Shown: one piece after another, positions 30,540 to 40,980 of the stretch
Layout: the number at the start of each line of letters is the position of its first letter
How positions within the stretch are numbered: position 1 is the stretch's first letter
Origin: Pseudomonadota bacterium
Lineage (GTDB): Bacteria; Pseudomonadota; Gammaproteobacteria; Steroidobacterales; Steroidobacteraceae
Assembly (NCBI GenBank): GCA_947453225.1
Contig: CANGFV010000002.1
Location: 1 to 64,000 of the forward strand
Length of the DNA: 64,000 nucleotides
Reading direction: 5' to 3'
Notes under the pieces: model-generated
Seen by the model: the letters and a program-made list of their open reading frames with translations, nothing else
What the model was told of the DNA's origin: nothing
Database searches by the model: none
Position numbers and translations under genes: made by a program

Positions 30540-30567
30540 AAGGCAATCCTCGATGGGTTGCCTTTTT
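30540..30567 (+). terminator. Intrinsic terminator after the PEP-CTERM gene
   Basis: A 10-bp stem AAGGCAATCC/GGGTTGCCTT (one G-U pair, loop TCGAT) ends in TTTTT. Confidence 0.85.
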
Positions 30568-30624
30568 AATTTCTGGTGCTTCATGGATCGTTATCTTTAA
30601 TTCTCTGATCGACTGATGAATTTC

Positions 30625-30653
30625 TTGTAAAGCCGCGTCTGCCCCATTAGAAT
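30625..30653 (+). promoter_or_regulatory. Promoter of the initiator tRNA / rimP-nusA operon
   Basis: TTGTAA (30625-30630), a 17-base spacer and TAGAAT (30648-30653) form a good sigma-70 promoter. It is followed by the GC-rich discriminator GCGCGGC, typical of stringently controlled stable-RNA promoters. The start point would fall a few bases before the tRNA. Confidence 0.7.
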
Positions 30654-30666
30654 GCGCGGCTTCTGT

Positions 30667-30743
<77 letters not shown>

Positions 30744-30782
30744 ACCTTGGCTTCGGCTAAGGACTGAACAGTTAAGTTCTGG

Positions 30783-30802
30783 GCCCCTTCAAGGGGCTTT
30801 TT
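30783..30802 (+). terminator. Terminator after tRNA-fMet
   Basis: GCCCC/GGGGC with loop TTCAA is followed by TTTTT (30798-30802). Some read-through is likely needed if rimP-nusA shares the tRNA promoter. Confidence 0.75.
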
Positions 30803-30809
30803 GATTTAT

Positions 30810-30848
30810 GGTTCAATGAGTTACAGAGTTCTGTAAATTCATTGAACC
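30810..30848 (+). promoter_or_regulatory. Long hairpin between metY and rimP
   Basis: GGTTCAATGA/TCATTGAACC (10 bp) encloses TTACAG/CTGTAA (6 bp) with an AGTT loop and a small G versus AT internal loop. No T-run follows. It may be an RNase III-type processing site that separates the tRNA from the mRNA. Confidence 0.5.
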
Positions 30849-30925
30849 CTGCAAGGTTCTATGGCCTGTCGGTAAGGACGCGATCGTTGAGCTGCAATCG
30901 CAGGCAGGGAATTGAGCGTAATTTA

Positions 30926-30947
30926 ATGGGCCATGGGCCCATTTTTT
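30926..30947 (+). terminator. Terminator/attenuator just before rimP
   Basis: ATGGGCC/GGCCCAT (30926-30932 with 30936-30942) plus a TTTTT tail ends nine bases before the rimP Shine-Dalgarno AGGAG (30956-30960). A terminator this close to the first cistron suggests attenuation of the rimP-nusA-infB transcript. Confidence 0.6.
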
Positions 30948-30965
30948 ATTTGTGCAGGAGTCGGA

Positions 30966-31415
30966 ATGCGCGAGCGATTGACCGAACTGCTGGAGCCGGT
31001 GGTAAATCGGCTGGGGTTTGAGCTCTGGGAGCTGGAATATGCGGCGCGTCGGGGCGGCGGTTTTTTGCGCCTGTACATCGATGCCGAGCAGGGCGTGGGT
31101 CTGGATGATTGTGCGGAGGTCAGCCGTGCGGTGAGTGCGGTTTTGGATGAGCAGGATCCCATTCCAGTGGAATACACACTAGAGGTGTCTTCGCCGGGCA
31201 TGGATCGAGTGCTACGCACATCGGCACATTTCGCCCGTTTTGTGGGTGAGCGGGCGCAGATTGAGATGGTCTTGCCAGTCAATGGTCGCAGAAAGTTTCT
31301 GGGGCGTTTGTTGGCAGTAAATGATCGAGAATTGACCTTAGATCAGGACGGCACGGCGGTGTCGTTGTCGCTTGACGGTATTAATAAGGCGCGTTTGGCG
31401 CCCGAATATGCTTGA
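30966..31415 (+). CDS. rimP: Ribosome maturation factor RimP
   Basis: 149 residues from ATG 30966, with AGGAG five bases upstream. A longer reading from 30933 runs through the attenuator hairpin and is not credible. RimP assists 30S maturation. An N-terminal alpha/beta domain (LGFELWELEY, LRLYID) leads to the EVSSPGMDRVL signature and a C-terminal SH3-like barrel. It is the first protein gene of the rimP-nusA-infB-rbfA-truB-rpsO-pnp block. Confidence 0.95.
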   Translation: MRERLTELLEPVVNRLGFELWELEYAARRGGGFLRLYIDAEQGVGLDDCAEVSRAVSAVLDEQDPIPVEYTLEVSSPGMDRVLRTSAHFARFVGERAQIEMVLPVNGRRKFLGRLLAVNDRELTLDQDGTAVSLSLDGINKARLAPEYA

Positions 31416-31470
31416 TGATTGATTTGTCGTTGTCTGTTTGGAACTTTAACTCTCGAGTAGGAGAGGCGTG

Positions 31471-32973
31471 ATGTCGATGAACAAAGAAATTTTGATGGTT
31501 GTGGATGCAGTCTCTAACGAGAAAGGCGTCGACAAAGGAATTATTTTTGAGGCACTTGAAGCGGCTTTGGCTTCTGCCACTCGCAAGCGTTATGGAGAAG
31601 GTATAGATGTGCGCATTGCCATCAACACTAAAACCGGTGACTACGATACGTTCCGTCGCTGGAAGGTATTCGCCGATGATTCCAATGAGCTGGAATTTCC
31701 GGATAAAGAACTGCGCCTAGAAGATGCGCTGGATCTCGACAAAAAGGCTGTACCTGGTGGCTATGTCGAACAACCGCTGGAGTCTGTCGCTTTTGGACGC
31801 ATTGCTGCGCAAACTGCCAAGCAGGTCATTGTGCAAAAAGTACGTGAAGCAGAACGTGCACATGTGGTGGATCAGTTCCGTGATCGCATGGGCACCATGG
31901 TCTCTGGCTTAGTGAAGCGAGTGGATCGCACAGGCATTACTGTTGATCTAGGCAACAACGCTGAGGGCTTTATTCCTCGCGAACACATGATTCCACGTGA
32001 ACCTGTGCGCGCCCAAGATCGTATCAAGGCCTTCTTAAAAGAAGTACGTACCGAACAACGGGGTCCACAGTTAATGTTGACGCGTACAGCGCCAGAGTTC
32101 TTGATTGAATTGTTCAAACTCGAAGTGCCTGAAGTTGGTCATGGACTGATTGAAATTCTTGCCGCGGCTCGTGATCCGGGCGTGCGTGCAAAAATTGCAG
32201 TGAAGAGCAAAGATCAACGCATTGATCCCGTGGGTGCGTGCGTGGGTATGCGCGGTGCTCGCGTGCAGGCGGTGTCCAATGAAATTAGCGGCGAACGCGT
32301 AGACATCATTCCCTTTGATGATAATCCTGCACAGTTTGTCATTAATGCCATGGCACCTGCGGAAGTCGTGTCTATCGTTGTCGATGAAGATGCTCACTCA
32401 ATGGATGTGGCCGTGACTGAAGAAAAGCTGTCACAAGCCATTGGTCGTGGTGGCCAAAATATTCGTTTGGCCAGCGAGCTGACAGGTTGGAATTTAAACA
32501 TCATGACCACTGAAGCGGCGGAAAAGAAGAGCGAATCCGAAGCGCGTGTCGTGATTGAAACCTTTATGAAGGATTTGGATGTAGATGAGGAAGTCGCCGC
32601 CATTCTGGTGCAGGAAGGCTTCTCTACCGTTGAAGAAGTGGCTTATGTGCCGGCCTCTGAATTGGCTTCTATTGAAGACTTTGATGAAGAGATCATTAAA
32701 GAACTTCGTGATCGTGCCCGCGATGTGTTGTTAACGCGCGCCATTGCCACTGAAGAAGATGTAGAGGCCGGAGATGATCTGTTCCTCGTGGAAGGCATGA
32801 CTCAGGAATTGGCTGATCAGTTGGCTGCGCGTGGCATTAATTCACGTGATGATCTGGCAGAACAAGCCGTTGATGATCTATTGGATTTAGCGGGTATGGA
32901 TCAAAAGCGTGCCGGCGAATTAATTTTGGCAGCACGTAAGCATTGGTTTGAAGCAGCCGAGCAGCAAGGTTGA
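31471..32973 (+). CDS. nusA: Transcription termination/antitermination factor NusA
   Basis: 500 residues from ATG 31471, which has AGGAG seven bases upstream. A GTG at 31468 and ATG at 31477 are alternatives, and the family normally begins at MNKEIL (31477). NusA binds RNA polymerase and nascent RNA. It has an N-terminal RNAP-binding domain (1-125), an S1 domain with [17 protein letters not shown] (about 135-200), two KH domains ([16 protein letters not shown] and the [12 protein letters not shown] region) and two C-terminal acidic repeats (about 365-490) as in E. coli. Confidence 0.97.
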   Translation: MSMNKEILMVVDAVSNEKGVDKGIIFEALEAALASATRKRYGEGIDVRIAINTKTGDYDTFRRWKVFADDSNELEFPDKELRLEDALDLDKKAVPGGYVEQPLESVAFGRIAAQTAKQVIVQKVREAERAHVVDQFRDRMGTMVSGLVKRVDRTGITVDLGNNAEGFIPREHMIPREPVRAQDRIKAFLKEVRTEQRGPQLMLTRTAPEFLIELFKLEVPEVGHGLIEILAAARDPGVRAKIAVKSKDQRIDPVGACVGMRGARVQAVSNEISGERVDIIPFDDNPAQFVINAMAPAEVVSIVVDEDAHSMDVAVTEEKLSQAIGRGGQNIRLASELTGWNLNIMTTEAAEKKSESEARVVIETFMKDLDVDEEVAAILVQEGFSTVEEVAYVPASELASIEDFDEEIIKELRDRARDVLLTRAIATEEDVEAGDDLFLVEGMTQELADQLAARGINSRDDLAEQAVDDLLDLAGMDQKRAGELILAARKHWFEAAEQQG

Positions 32974-33032
32974 GTTCAGGAACTGAATTCAAGTTTGGTG
33001 CATAAGTTGGTGACAAGCGGCGCGGAGAATGT

Positions 33033-35594
33033 ATGGCTGATGTAACAGTAACCCAGTTAGCAAAAGGCTTAAATGTGCCTGTTGATCGACTGTTGAAGCA
33101 GCTTGAGGAAGCCGGCATTAAGGTCTCTGGTGCAGATGACCTGATTAACGACGATGCCAAAATGGAGCTGCTGAACTTTCTACGTCGCGCCCACGGCAGC
33201 GATGATAGCGCGGCTGCGCCACGTAAAATCACACTCAAGCGTAAGTCACAGGGTGAAATTAAAGTTGCCACTGCTCAAGGACGTGCCCGCACAGTTAACG
33301 TTGAAGTACGTACCAAGAAAACTTATTTAAACCGTAGCCTGCTTGAAGATAAAGCACCACCTGTAGAAGAGCCTACTAAGCAAGTTGTAGCTCCTGTAGA
33401 AGAGCCAGCGGTTGTAGAAGTACCGGCGGTTGTAGAAGCGCCAGTTCCTGAGCTCACTCAAGAAGAGAAGGAGGCAGCGCGTCTAGAAGCAGAGCGTCTT
33501 GAACGTGAGCGTAGGGAAGCGGAATTACGCCTAATGATTCTGGCTGAGACCAGTCAGTTAGCTGAAGTTGAAAGTCAGCGCATTGCAGAAGAGCGCGCTC
33601 GTCAGGAAGCGGCAAAACGTCAATTAGAGCTTGCGGAAATCGCAGCACGCGAAGCCAAGGCTGCCAAGTCGAACAAAGAACGTGGCTCCGGACGTGCTGA
33701 GTTACACATGTCTTCTGATGCGAGTGCTCGCTTCAAGAAGAAGAAACAACAGCAACAGCAGTTGCAGAGCAGCCGCTCGCGTAAAACGGTGCAGGCCCCT
33801 GTGGCTACCCAGCATGGCTTCGAGAAGCCTGTGGCGCCGGTTAAGCACGACGTACAAATTCCAGAAACCATCACGGTGGGCGAATTGGCTCAACGTATGG
33901 CAATTAAGGCCACAGAAGTCATTAAGGTGATGATGAACATGGGCGTGCTGGCCACGATCAATCAGCCGATTGATCAGGACACAGCCGTGTTAGTGGTTGA
34001 AGAGTTGGGTCATAACGCTATCGTGCAAAAAGAAAGCGCGATGGATGATGAGTTGCATAGTGGCGAAGCGCATCACGAGTTGCTGCCACGTCCACCTGTG
34101 GTTACGGTGATGGGCCACGTCGATCACGGTAAGACCTCATTGCTGGATTACATTCGTCGCACCAAGGTGGCTGCCGGTGAAGCGGGTGGCATTACTCAAC
34201 ACATCGGTGCTTATCATGTCGATACACCGAAGGGCATGATTACTTTCCTTGATACCCCGGGCCATGCTGCGTTTAGTGCCATGCGTGCTCGTGGTGCTCA
34301 GGTGACCGACGTTGTGATTCTAGTGGTTGCTGCCGACGATGGTGTCATGCCACAAACAATCGAAGCCATTGAGCATGCGCGTGCGGCAGAAGTACCGGTT
34401 GTGGTGGCGATCACTAAGGTGGATAAACCTGAAGCTGATCCAGATCGCATTAAAAACGAATTAGTTAAGCATGGTGTTATCCCTGAAGAATGGGGTGGCG
34501 ATACTATGTTTGTGAATGTCTCTGCGCGTGCGGGCACAGGCATTGATCAACTACTTGAAACGATTCTGCTGCAAGCAGAAGTGCTGGAGCTCAAAGCCGC
34601 TAAAGAAGGTATGGCTGCTGGCGTGGTCATCGAATCTTGGATTGAAAAGGGTCGCGGTGCAGTGGCAACGGTCTTGATTAAGCGCGGCACAATGAAGCCT
34701 GGCGATCCGATCATTGCAGGCCAAGAGTTTGGTCGTGTGCGCGCCATGTTTGATGAAGCTGGCAAGCAAGTGAATGCTGCAGGGCCATCGCTACCTGTGG
34801 TGGTGTTGGGCTTGTCCGGCGCACCGCATGCTGGTGACGATTTATTAGTGTTGGAAAGCGAGCGCAAAGTGCGTGAAGTGGCGCTGTATCGTCAGGGCAA
34901 GTTCCGTGATACCAAGTTGGCTAAGGCCGCCAGTGCAAATAAGTTGGAAGATATCTTCTCGCAAACTGCTCAAGGCAAATCAGCGGCAGTATCAGTCATT
35001 ATCAAGGCTGACGTGCAGGGTAGTGCTGAAGCCTTGCGTGATGCCTTGCTACAAGTTTCTACTGAAGAAGTTACAGTCAAGGTCTTGTCGAGCAGCGTCG
35101 GTGGTATTACCGGTTCTGACGTCGCATTGGCTGCAGCTTCTAATGCATTAATTATCGGCTTTAATGTGCGTGCAGACAGTACGGCACGTACTGCTATTAA
35201 AGACTCCAATGTAGATGTGCGTTACTACAGCATCATTTACGAAGCCATTGATTACGTGAAGCAACTGGCCTCTGGCTTGTTGTCGCCAGAAATCAAAGAA
35301 ACTATTGTGGGTCTGGCCGAAGTGCGCGATGTATTCCGTTCTAGCAAGCTGGGTACCATTGCTGGCTGTATCGTGAGCGAAGGTTACGTGAAGCGAAACA
35401 ATCCAATTCGCGTATTGCGTAACAACGTGGTTATTTTTGAAGGCGGCCTAGAGTCATTGCGTCGCTTCAAGGATGACGTCAACGAAGTACGTTCGGGTAC
35501 CGAGTGCGGTATTGGCGTTAAGGCTTACGATGATGTGCAGGTGGGCGATCAAATCGAATGCTACACTCGTACTGAAGTCGCTCGTACGGTGTAA
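33033..35594 (+). CDS. infB: Translation initiation factor IF-2
   Basis: 853 residues. An IF2N domain (1-50, [13 protein letters not shown]) is followed by a charged Glu/Arg/Ala-rich linker predicted as a long helix (about 145-220). A second IF2N-like domain (about 275-330), the GTPase domain with G1 GHVDHGKT (361-368), DTPGH and TKVDK, and the C-terminal fMet-tRNA-binding domains complete it. It delivers the initiator tRNA encoded upstream at 30667-30743. Confidence 0.98.
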   Translation: MADVTVTQLAKGLNVPVDRLLKQLEEAGIKVSGADDLINDDAKMELLNFLRRAHGSDDSAAAPRKITLKRKSQGEIKVATAQGRARTVNVEVRTKKTYLNRSLLEDKAPPVEEPTKQVVAPVEEPAVVEVPAVVEAPVPELTQEEKEAARLEAERLERERREAELRLMILAETSQLAEVESQRIAEERARQEAAKRQLELAEIAAREAKAAKSNKERGSGRAELHMSSDASARFKKKKQQQQQLQSSRSRKTVQAPVATQHGFEKPVAPVKHDVQIPETITVGELAQRMAIKATEVIKVMMNMGVLATINQPIDQDTAVLVVEELGHNAIVQKESAMDDELHSGEAHHELLPRPPVVTVMGHVDHGKTSLLDYIRRTKVAAGEAGGITQHIGAYHVDTPKGMITFLDTPGHAAFSAMRARGAQVTDVVILVVAADDGVMPQTIEAIEHARAAEVPVVVAITKVDKPEADPDRIKNELVKHGVIPEEWGGDTMFVNVSARAGTGIDQLLETILLQAEVLELKAAKEGMAAGVVIESWIEKGRGAVATVLIKRGTMKPGDPIIAGQEFGRVRAMFDEAGKQVNAAGPSLPVVVLGLSGAPHAGDDLLVLESERKVREVALYRQGKFRDTKLAKAASANKLEDIFSQTAQGKSAAVSVIIKADVQGSAEALRDALLQVSTEEVTVKVLSSSVGGITGSDVALAAASNALIIGFNVRADSTARTAIKDSNVDVRYYSIIYEAIDYVKQLASGLLSPEIKETIVGLAEVRDVFRSSKLGTIAGCIVSEGYVKRNNPIRVLRNNVVIFEGGLESLRRFKDDVNEVRSGTECGIGVKAYDDVQVGDQIECYTRTEVARTV

Positions 35595-35610
35595 CGTTTA
35601 ATACAACGCC

Positions 35611-36015
35611 ATGGCCAATGCTTTTCCCCGTAGTCGCCGTGTTGCTGAACAAATTCAGCGCGTATTAAGCGAACTGATTCGTCGCGAAGTACGTGATCCG
35701 CGTTTGGGTTCGGTGACAGTTGTCGATGTGCAGGTCAGTAAAGACCTGTCGCATGCCAAAGTGTTTTATTCAATTTTGGGCGGCAATAAAGATCCGCAGC
35801 TCACTGAAGAAATCATGCACGATGCGGCAAAGTTGTTGCGTGGTCCGTTGGGACGTGCGCTTAACTTACGACATGCGCCGCAACTTACTTTTGTTGCCGA
35901 TGAGTTAATTGATTACGGCACGCAATTAAGTACTGCCATCAGCGCGGCAGTGAAACGAGATCGTGAGCTACATATTGATGATGCTGGTCACTCGCCTGAG
36001 TCAGACGAAAAATAA
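35611..36015 (+). CDS. rbfA: Ribosome-binding factor A
   Basis: 134 residues, a KH-like domain protein needed for 16S 5'-end processing and cold growth. The conserved start RSRRVAEQIQRVLSELI, the DPRLGSVTVVDVQVSKDLSHAKVF segment and RHAPQLTFVAD identify it. It is 16 bases after infB and 55 before truB. Confidence 0.96.
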   Translation: MANAFPRSRRVAEQIQRVLSELIRREVRDPRLGSVTVVDVQVSKDLSHAKVFYSILGGNKDPQLTEEIMHDAAKLLRGPLGRALNLRHAPQLTFVADELIDYGTQLSTAISAAVKRDRELHIDDAGHSPESDEK

Positions 36016-36070
36016 CTTCCTTGATGGGTTTGGTGCCTAAACCCGATGCGCTGTAGCACTCTAGCTTTTT

Positions 36071-37006
36071 ATGAACGAACCCCGCCCTAAGCGTTTTGAT
36101 CGAGCTGTGGATGGAATTTTGTTGCTCGATAAACCGCAGGGCATGTCTAGTAATGCTGCACTGCAGAGTGCGCGTGCATTATTTCGTGCGTTAAAAGCTG
36201 GACATGCCGGCAGCTTAGACCCGCTGGCGACTGGTATGTTGCCAATCTGTTTGGGTCAGGCCACCAAAGTCTGTGGTTATCTTCTCAATTCATCGAAAAC
36301 CTATCGTGTCATTGCATGCTTGGGTAGTAAAACTGATTCGGGTGATGCCGATGGCGTGGTGATTGAGCAGCAGCCTGTGCCAGCGTTAACGCAGTTACAC
36401 ATCGAGCAGGTGCTAAATTCATTTCTCGGGGCGCAACTGCAAGTGCCCCCTATGTATTCTGCGCTCAAGCACGAGGGGCGACGCTTATATGAGTTAGCAC
36501 GTAGCGGTGAAACGATAGAGCGCGAGCCGCGACACATCGTGATTGAGTCTCTGCAATTGATCGCGCACAGCGACATGCAACTGGAGTTCGAGGTTAGGTG
36601 TTCCAAAGGCACCTATGTGCGATCGTTGGTGGAGGATATTGCGGTACGCTTAGGTACCGTGGCCCACGTGACCCTGCTCAGGCGCTTGCAGGTCGACCCG
36701 TTCGAGGCGGCGCGGATGATCACTCTCGAGGCGCTGGCAGCACTGTCCTTAGAACAGCGCGATGCCCTACTGCAACCGGCGGATGCGGCCTTGCTGCAGA
36801 TGCCCCAAGTGCATTTGGACGCCGATCAGGAAACGGCGCTGTTCCATGGCAAGGTCTTGACCGGATTTTCCACCCTGAGCGAGGGGTTTTGGCGGGCTTA
36901 TAGCGCCAAGCAGCAGTTTTTGGGGGTGGTGCGGTCGGATGGGCAGGGACAGGTTCGGGCAGAGCGCCTGTTTGTGACCGACCCACAGGCTGCAAATCGG
37001 ACTTAA
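36071..37006 (+). CDS. truB: tRNA pseudouridine-55 synthase
   Basis: 311 residues. TruB makes pseudouridine 55 in the T-loop of tRNAs. The catalytic Asp is D50 in GHAGSLDPLATGMLP, and VPPMYSALKHEGRRLYELAR and CSKGTYVRSL are also conserved. The C-terminus holds a small PUA-like domain (about 250-305). The 3' third is noticeably richer in GC than its neighbours. Confidence 0.96.
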   Translation: MNEPRPKRFDRAVDGILLLDKPQGMSSNAALQSARALFRALKAGHAGSLDPLATGMLPICLGQATKVCGYLLNSSKTYRVIACLGSKTDSGDADGVVIEQQPVPALTQLHIEQVLNSFLGAQLQVPPMYSALKHEGRRLYELARSGETIEREPRHIVIESLQLIAHSDMQLEFEVRCSKGTYVRSLVEDIAVRLGTVAHVTLLRRLQVDPFEAARMITLEALAALSLEQRDALLQPADAALLQMPQVHLDADQETALFHGKVLTGFSTLSEGFWRAYSAKQQFLGVVRSDGQGQVRAERLFVTDPQAANRT

Positions 37007-37020
37007 GTGGCGGATTTTGC

Positions 37021-37049
37021 TTGAGCTTGGGGTAAGCGCGACATAGAAT
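37021..37049 (+). promoter_or_regulatory. Promoter of rpsO
   Basis: TTGAGC (37021-37026), a 17-base spacer and TAGAAT (37044-37049) are followed by the GC-rich CGCGCCC discriminator, 73 bases before the rpsO ATG. Confidence 0.6.
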
Positions 37050-37121
37050 GCGCGCCCAGTTTAAAGACATGGTTAGGGCTGCCGGCGTGCAGCTGAATTG
37101 AAGTTTAACGAGGTTGAGCAG

Positions 37122-37388
37122 ATGTTGACGAGTGAGCAGAAGAGCAGTGTTGTGAAAGAGTTCAGTCGCGGTGCGGCTGATACTGGTTCACCTGAAGTAC
37201 AGGTGGCCTTGCTGTCGGCTCGTATCAATGGTTTGAGTGAGCACTTCGCTGCTCATAAATCAGATCATGCTTCTCGTCGTGGTCTGCTGAAGATGGTTAA
37301 TCAGCGCCGTAAGTTGCTGGACTATCTCAAAGCCAATACTCCTGAGCGATATCAGGACATCATCAGTCGTCTCGGTCTGAGACGCTAA
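37122..37388 (+). CDS. rpsO: 30S ribosomal protein S15
   Basis: 88 residues from ATG 37122, preceded by ACGAGGT. An earlier TTG at 37098 adds eight residues not found in S15. S15 binds 16S rRNA helices 20-22 and nucleates the platform. The hallmarks are [35 protein letters not shown] and the terminal LGLRR. A terminator separates it from pnp. Confidence 0.97.
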   Translation: MLTSEQKSSVVKEFSRGAADTGSPEVQVALLSARINGLSEHFAAHKSDHASRRGLLKMVNQRRKLLDYLKANTPERYQDIISRLGLRR

Positions 37389-37404
37389 CCGAATCGGTTT
37401 CTAC

Positions 37405-37440
37405 GGGCTGCCTCTCCACAAGTGGCAGCCCTTTTTCATT
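37405..37440 (+). terminator. Intrinsic terminator between rpsO and pnp
   Basis: GGGCTGCC/GGCAGCCC (37405-37412 with 37424-37431) is followed by TTTTTCATTT. Confidence 0.9.
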
Positions 37441-37462
37441 TACGTAGAAATTCTTCTGCGTA
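37441..37462 (+). promoter_or_regulatory. Hairpin in the pnp leader
   Basis: A 9-bp stem (TACGTAGAA/TTCTGCGTA with one G-U pair, loop ATTC) lies 31 bases before the pnp GTG. In E. coli the pnp leader forms a stem cleaved by RNase III for autoregulation by PNPase. This one is shorter but in the same place; the equivalence is inference. Confidence 0.4.
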
Positions 37463-37493
37463 ATTCTCAAGTTAAAAGCGGCAGGAAATAATC

Positions 37494-39578
37494 GTGAGTT
37501 TAGTTAAAAAGAGTTTTCAATATGGTGCCCATCAGGTCACGTTAGAAACGGGCGAAATGGCTCGTCAAGCTGATGCAGCGGTATTAGTGACGATGGGTGA
37601 GACGGTGGTGTTGGTTACCGCTGTGGCCAAGAAGCAAGTTGATCCAAGCAAAGACTTCTTTCCCTTGACCATCAACTATGTTGAAAAAACTTATGCTGCA
37701 GGTCGTATCCCTGGTGGCTTCTTCAAGCGCGAAGGCCGTCCTACTGAAAAAGAAACGCTGACTGCACGTTTGATTGATCGTCCATTACGCCCACTGTTCC
37801 CTGAGCATTTCTTCAATGAAATTCAAGTCGTGGCCACCGTGGTGTCGGTGAACAAAGATATCGATCCAGATATTCCTTCCATGCTCGGTGCCTCTGCCGC
37901 ATTGGCGCTTTCTGGCGTGCCATTTAATGGTCCGATTGGTGCAGCTAAGGTCGGTTACAAAGATGGTCAGTACATTCTCAATCCAATTGAACCACAGCTC
38001 AAAGATTCGCAACTGGATTTAGTGGTTGCCGGTACATCACAGGCCGTATTGATGGTGGAATCAGAAGCGCACTGCTTGTCTGAAGAAGTGATGCTGGGTG
38101 CGGTGGTGTTTGGTCACGAGCAAATGCAAGTGGCGATCAAGGCTATCAACGAACTGAAGGCCGAAGCTGGTAAGCCTGCTTGGGACTGGCAGCCACCTGC
38201 AGCAAACACCACACTTGAATCTGCGGTAGCCGCTCAAGCACAAGCTGCATTGACTGAGGCTTATCAGATCACTGAAAAGCAATCACGTTATGCGCGTGTT
38301 GGCGAAATCAAAAAGGCCACAGTTGAAGCGCTGGCTGCGGGTGATGCGCCACAATTTGCTGCCACTGAAGTCAGCAAGGAATTGGGTAATCTTGAATACC
38401 GTATCGTGCGTGAACGTATTCTGTCGGGTGCGCCACGTATTGATGGGCGTGATACCAAGACTGTACGTCCAATCAATATTCGTACAGGCGTGCTACCTCG
38501 CACGCACGGCTCTGCCTTGTTCACTCGCGGTGAAACACAGGCCTTGGTAGTTGCCACCTTGGGTACAGGTAAGGATGCACAGTTGATTGATGCAATTACC
38601 GGCGAACGCAAAGAGCCGTTCATGTTGCACTACAACTTCCCTCCGTTCAGCGTTGGCGAAACCGGCATGATCGGTTCACCAAAGCGTCGTGAAATCGGCC
38701 ACGGTAACTTGGCGCGTCGCGGTATTTATGCCGTGTTGCCAGATATGGAAAAGTTCCCTTACGTCATTCGTCTGGTTTCGGAAATTCTCGAATCCAATGG
38801 TTCAAGCTCAATGGCTTCAGTCTGTGGTAGCAGCTTGGCACTGATGGATGCCGGCGTGCCGTTGAAGGCGCCTGTCGCCGGTGTAGCCATGGGCTTAGTT
38901 AAAGAAGGCGATCGTTTCTCCGTATTGACCGACATCCTCGGTGACGAAGATCATCTTGGTGACATGGATTTCAAGGTGGCTGGTACTGCCGATGGCGTGA
39001 CCGCTCTGCAAATGGACATCAAGATCAATGGCATCACCAAAGAAATTATGGAAGTGGCCTTGTCACAAGCTAAGGCCGGTCGCTTGCATATCTTGGGTGA
39101 AATGAACAAGGTGCTGTCTGCATCACGCGACAACATGTCTGAATGGGCGCCAAGCATCATTACCATCAAGATTGATCCAGAAAAGATCCGCGAAGTGATT
39201 GGTAAGGGTGGTGCAGTAATTCGCGCTATCACTGAAGAAACTGGGACTAGCATTGATATCGACAACGACGGCACTGTGAAGATTGCCTCTGTCGACGGTA
39301 AGGCCGGTAAAGAAGCTCAGCGTCGTATTGAGTTGATCACCGCAGAAGTAGAAGTGGGTCGTGTGTACGAAGGCAAGGTCGTGCGCTTGATGGACTTTGG
39401 TGCGTTTGTCACCATTCTGCCGGGTAAGGATGGCTTGGTACACATTTCACAAATCAGCAATGAGCGCGTCGAGAAAGTCAGCGATAAACTCAATGAAGGT
39501 GATGTGGTGCGTGTGAAGGTGCTGGAAGTAGACCGTCAAGGTCGCGTGCGCCTGTCTATGCGTGATGTAGATGCTTAA
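37494..39578 (+). CDS. pnp: Polyribonucleotide nucleotidyltransferase (PNPase)
   Basis: 694 residues with a GTG start and CAGGAAA upstream. PNPase is a phosphorolytic 3'-5' exoribonuclease and degradosome partner. Two RNase PH domains flank a helical domain. The first has [15 protein letters not shown]. The second has [12 protein letters not shown]-type sequence, [13 protein letters not shown]-like residues and [16 protein letters not shown] with the catalytic Asp cluster. A KH domain (about 555-615) and an S1 domain (about 622-690) complete the protein. Confidence 0.97.
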   Translation: MSLVKKSFQYGAHQVTLETGEMARQADAAVLVTMGETVVLVTAVAKKQVDPSKDFFPLTINYVEKTYAAGRIPGGFFKREGRPTEKETLTARLIDRPLRPLFPEHFFNEIQVVATVVSVNKDIDPDIPSMLGASAALALSGVPFNGPIGAAKVGYKDGQYILNPIEPQLKDSQLDLVVAGTSQAVLMVESEAHCLSEEVMLGAVVFGHEQMQVAIKAINELKAEAGKPAWDWQPPAANTTLESAVAAQAQAALTEAYQITEKQSRYARVGEIKKATVEALAAGDAPQFAATEVSKELGNLEYRIVRERILSGAPRIDGRDTKTVRPINIRTGVLPRTHGSALFTRGETQALVVATLGTGKDAQLIDAITGERKEPFMLHYNFPPFSVGETGMIGSPKRREIGHGNLARRGIYAVLPDMEKFPYVIRLVSEILESNGSSSMASVCGSSLALMDAGVPLKAPVAGVAMGLVKEGDRFSVLTDILGDEDHLGDMDFKVAGTADGVTALQMDIKINGITKEIMEVALSQAKAGRLHILGEMNKVLSASRDNMSEWAPSIITIKIDPEKIREVIGKGGAVIRAITEETGTSIDIDNDGTVKIASVDGKAGKEAQRRIELITAEVEVGRVYEGKVVRLMDFGAFVTILPGKDGLVHISQISNERVEKVSDKLNEGDVVRVKVLEVDRQGRVRLSMRDVDA

Positions 39579-39634
39579 CTAAAGCCCGAAGCTGCGGTAC
39601 TTTAATGTGCCGCAGAGTCAGTGCTTAGTCTTAA

Positions 39635-39669
39635 ACGCCGTGCAGTGAAAATTGCGCGGCGTTTTTTAT
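39635..39669. terminator. Terminator between pnp and the convergent repeat-protein gene
   Basis: An 11-bp stem starting ACGCCGTGCAG (39635-39645) pairs with TTGCGCGGCGT (39652-39662) and is followed by TTTTTATT on the plus strand. A second hairpin, CTGCGG/CCGCAG, lies just upstream (39592-39614). The stop codon of the minus-strand gene (39666-39668) lies in the T-run. Confidence 0.8.
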
Positions 39670-40793
39670 TGGCACTGCACGGTGACGTTGGTGATGTCAG
39701 CAATACTGATGACGCCAGAGCCATTGCTGGTGACTGAGCAGGTCTTACCTGCGGGTTGAGCACCAATAGTCACTTCATAGCTGCTGCTGCCTTGTAGGCC
39801 GCTAGCGAACTTAAAGCTGGTTGCGCCTGCAGGAATCAGTAGAGAAGATGTATCGTTGAGTTTTAATACCAAGCCTGATGTGGTGACGCCAGAGAGCGTA
39901 CCGCCTACGGTGTACGTCTTATTACAGTTAATCACTACATTGGTGACATTGGCATTGTTAACCACCCCTGCGCCCGTGCCGGTGCTACCACCAGTGATCG
40001 TGCACTTCAATCCAGTAGGTTGAACACCAATGGTGACCGCATACGCAGTGCCGGTCGTTAGGGCGCTGGAGAAGCTAAAGCTTGTTGCACCACTGGCTAG
40101 TATCTTAGTTGAGCCATTCATGCGAATAATCAGGCCAGGGACATTCAGTCCTAGCACCGTACCACTGACCGTATACGTGCCATCGCAATTCACATTTACA
40201 GATGACACATTGCTCGTGACATTGGTGCCGCTGCCGTTTGACAGAACGCACTTCTGACCTGCGGGCTGGATACCAATAGAGGCCGCATAGCTTTCACCTT
40301 CAATGATGGGGTTTTTGAACACGAATGCACCATTGGCAGCAATGGTCAGTGCATCGGTTTTGTTGTTAGTCAGAATAAATTTCTTACCCAGCGTCAGTCC
40401 CGTGACCGTACCGCCAATCGTATAAGTATTGACGCAGTTCACCGTCAGGCTGGTCAAATCGCTATTCATCGTGCCGCTACCGTCTACTATTTTGCACAGT
40501 TGTCCGGTGGGTTGCAGGCTCACTGTGACTGCATAGTTGGTGCCTTTTAAATACTGTGAGGCAAAGGTCGAGCCGCCATTCGCGGTTATAGATAAATGAT
40601 CTGCACTATTGTTTTGTAGGCTCAGTGTTTTGTTGGCACCTAAGCCAGTCACCCACACACCCAACGTGCCCATTCGTTTGGGAACAACCTGAACTGAAAG
40701 CGAGAGTTGCGATTGGCTGGTCTCCGCGTGCGCGTGAGGTGTGAGTAGTATTAGCGCGAGAGCTATTGCTGCAATGTACTTAATGAAAGTCAT
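39666..40793 (-). CDS. Secreted protein of four tandem Cys-paired repeats
   Basis: 375 residues from ATG 40793. A further in-frame ATG at 40832 would give a 13-residue longer, less typical signal peptide; neither has a clear Shine-Dalgarno. A signal peptide (about 1-23, ending HAHA) is followed by four repeats of about 80 residues (roughly 42-120, 124-203, 207-290 and 294-374). Each has a YTVxGTVxGL-type opening (weak in the first), a GxxYAVTIGVQPxG centre and two cysteines (100/120, 182/203, 264/290, 352/374). One disulfide per repeat is likely. The pattern resembles beta-rich repeats of bacterial surface proteins. It is in the same orientation as the pilus cluster and may be a surface partner; its function is unknown. 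Confidence 0.75.
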   Translation of the reverse strand: MTFIKYIAAIALALILLTPHAHAETSQSQLSLSVQVVPKRMGTLGVWVTGLGANKTLSLQNNSADHLSITANGGSTFASQYLKGTNYAVTVSLQPTGQLCKIVDGSGTMNSDLTSLTVNCVNTYTIGGTVTGLTLGKKFILTNNKTDALTIAANGAFVFKNPIIEGESYAASIGIQPAGQKCVLSNGSGTNVTSNVSSVNVNCDGTYTVSGTVLGLNVPGLIIRMNGSTKILASGATSFSFSSALTTGTAYAVTIGVQPTGLKCTITGGSTGTGAGVVNNANVTNVVINCNKTYTVGGTLSGVTTSGLVLKLNDTSSLLIPAGATSFKFASGLQGSSSYEVTIGAQPAGKTCSVTSNGSGVISIADITNVTVQCQ

Positions 40794-40980
40794 CAGTGGC
40801 GTGTCAACTTGTTGATAGGCGGTTACAGGCATGACTATTAAATAATTGAGGGTGCTTGTATCGCTAGATGACTTTTACGATTGTTAGCTAAATATGCGTG
40901 TTTTGTTGACCTAGTGATATACCTGTTTGGGTGAGTGACATAATATATTTCAGACTGAGTGAACATAACCTAGTCTTTAT

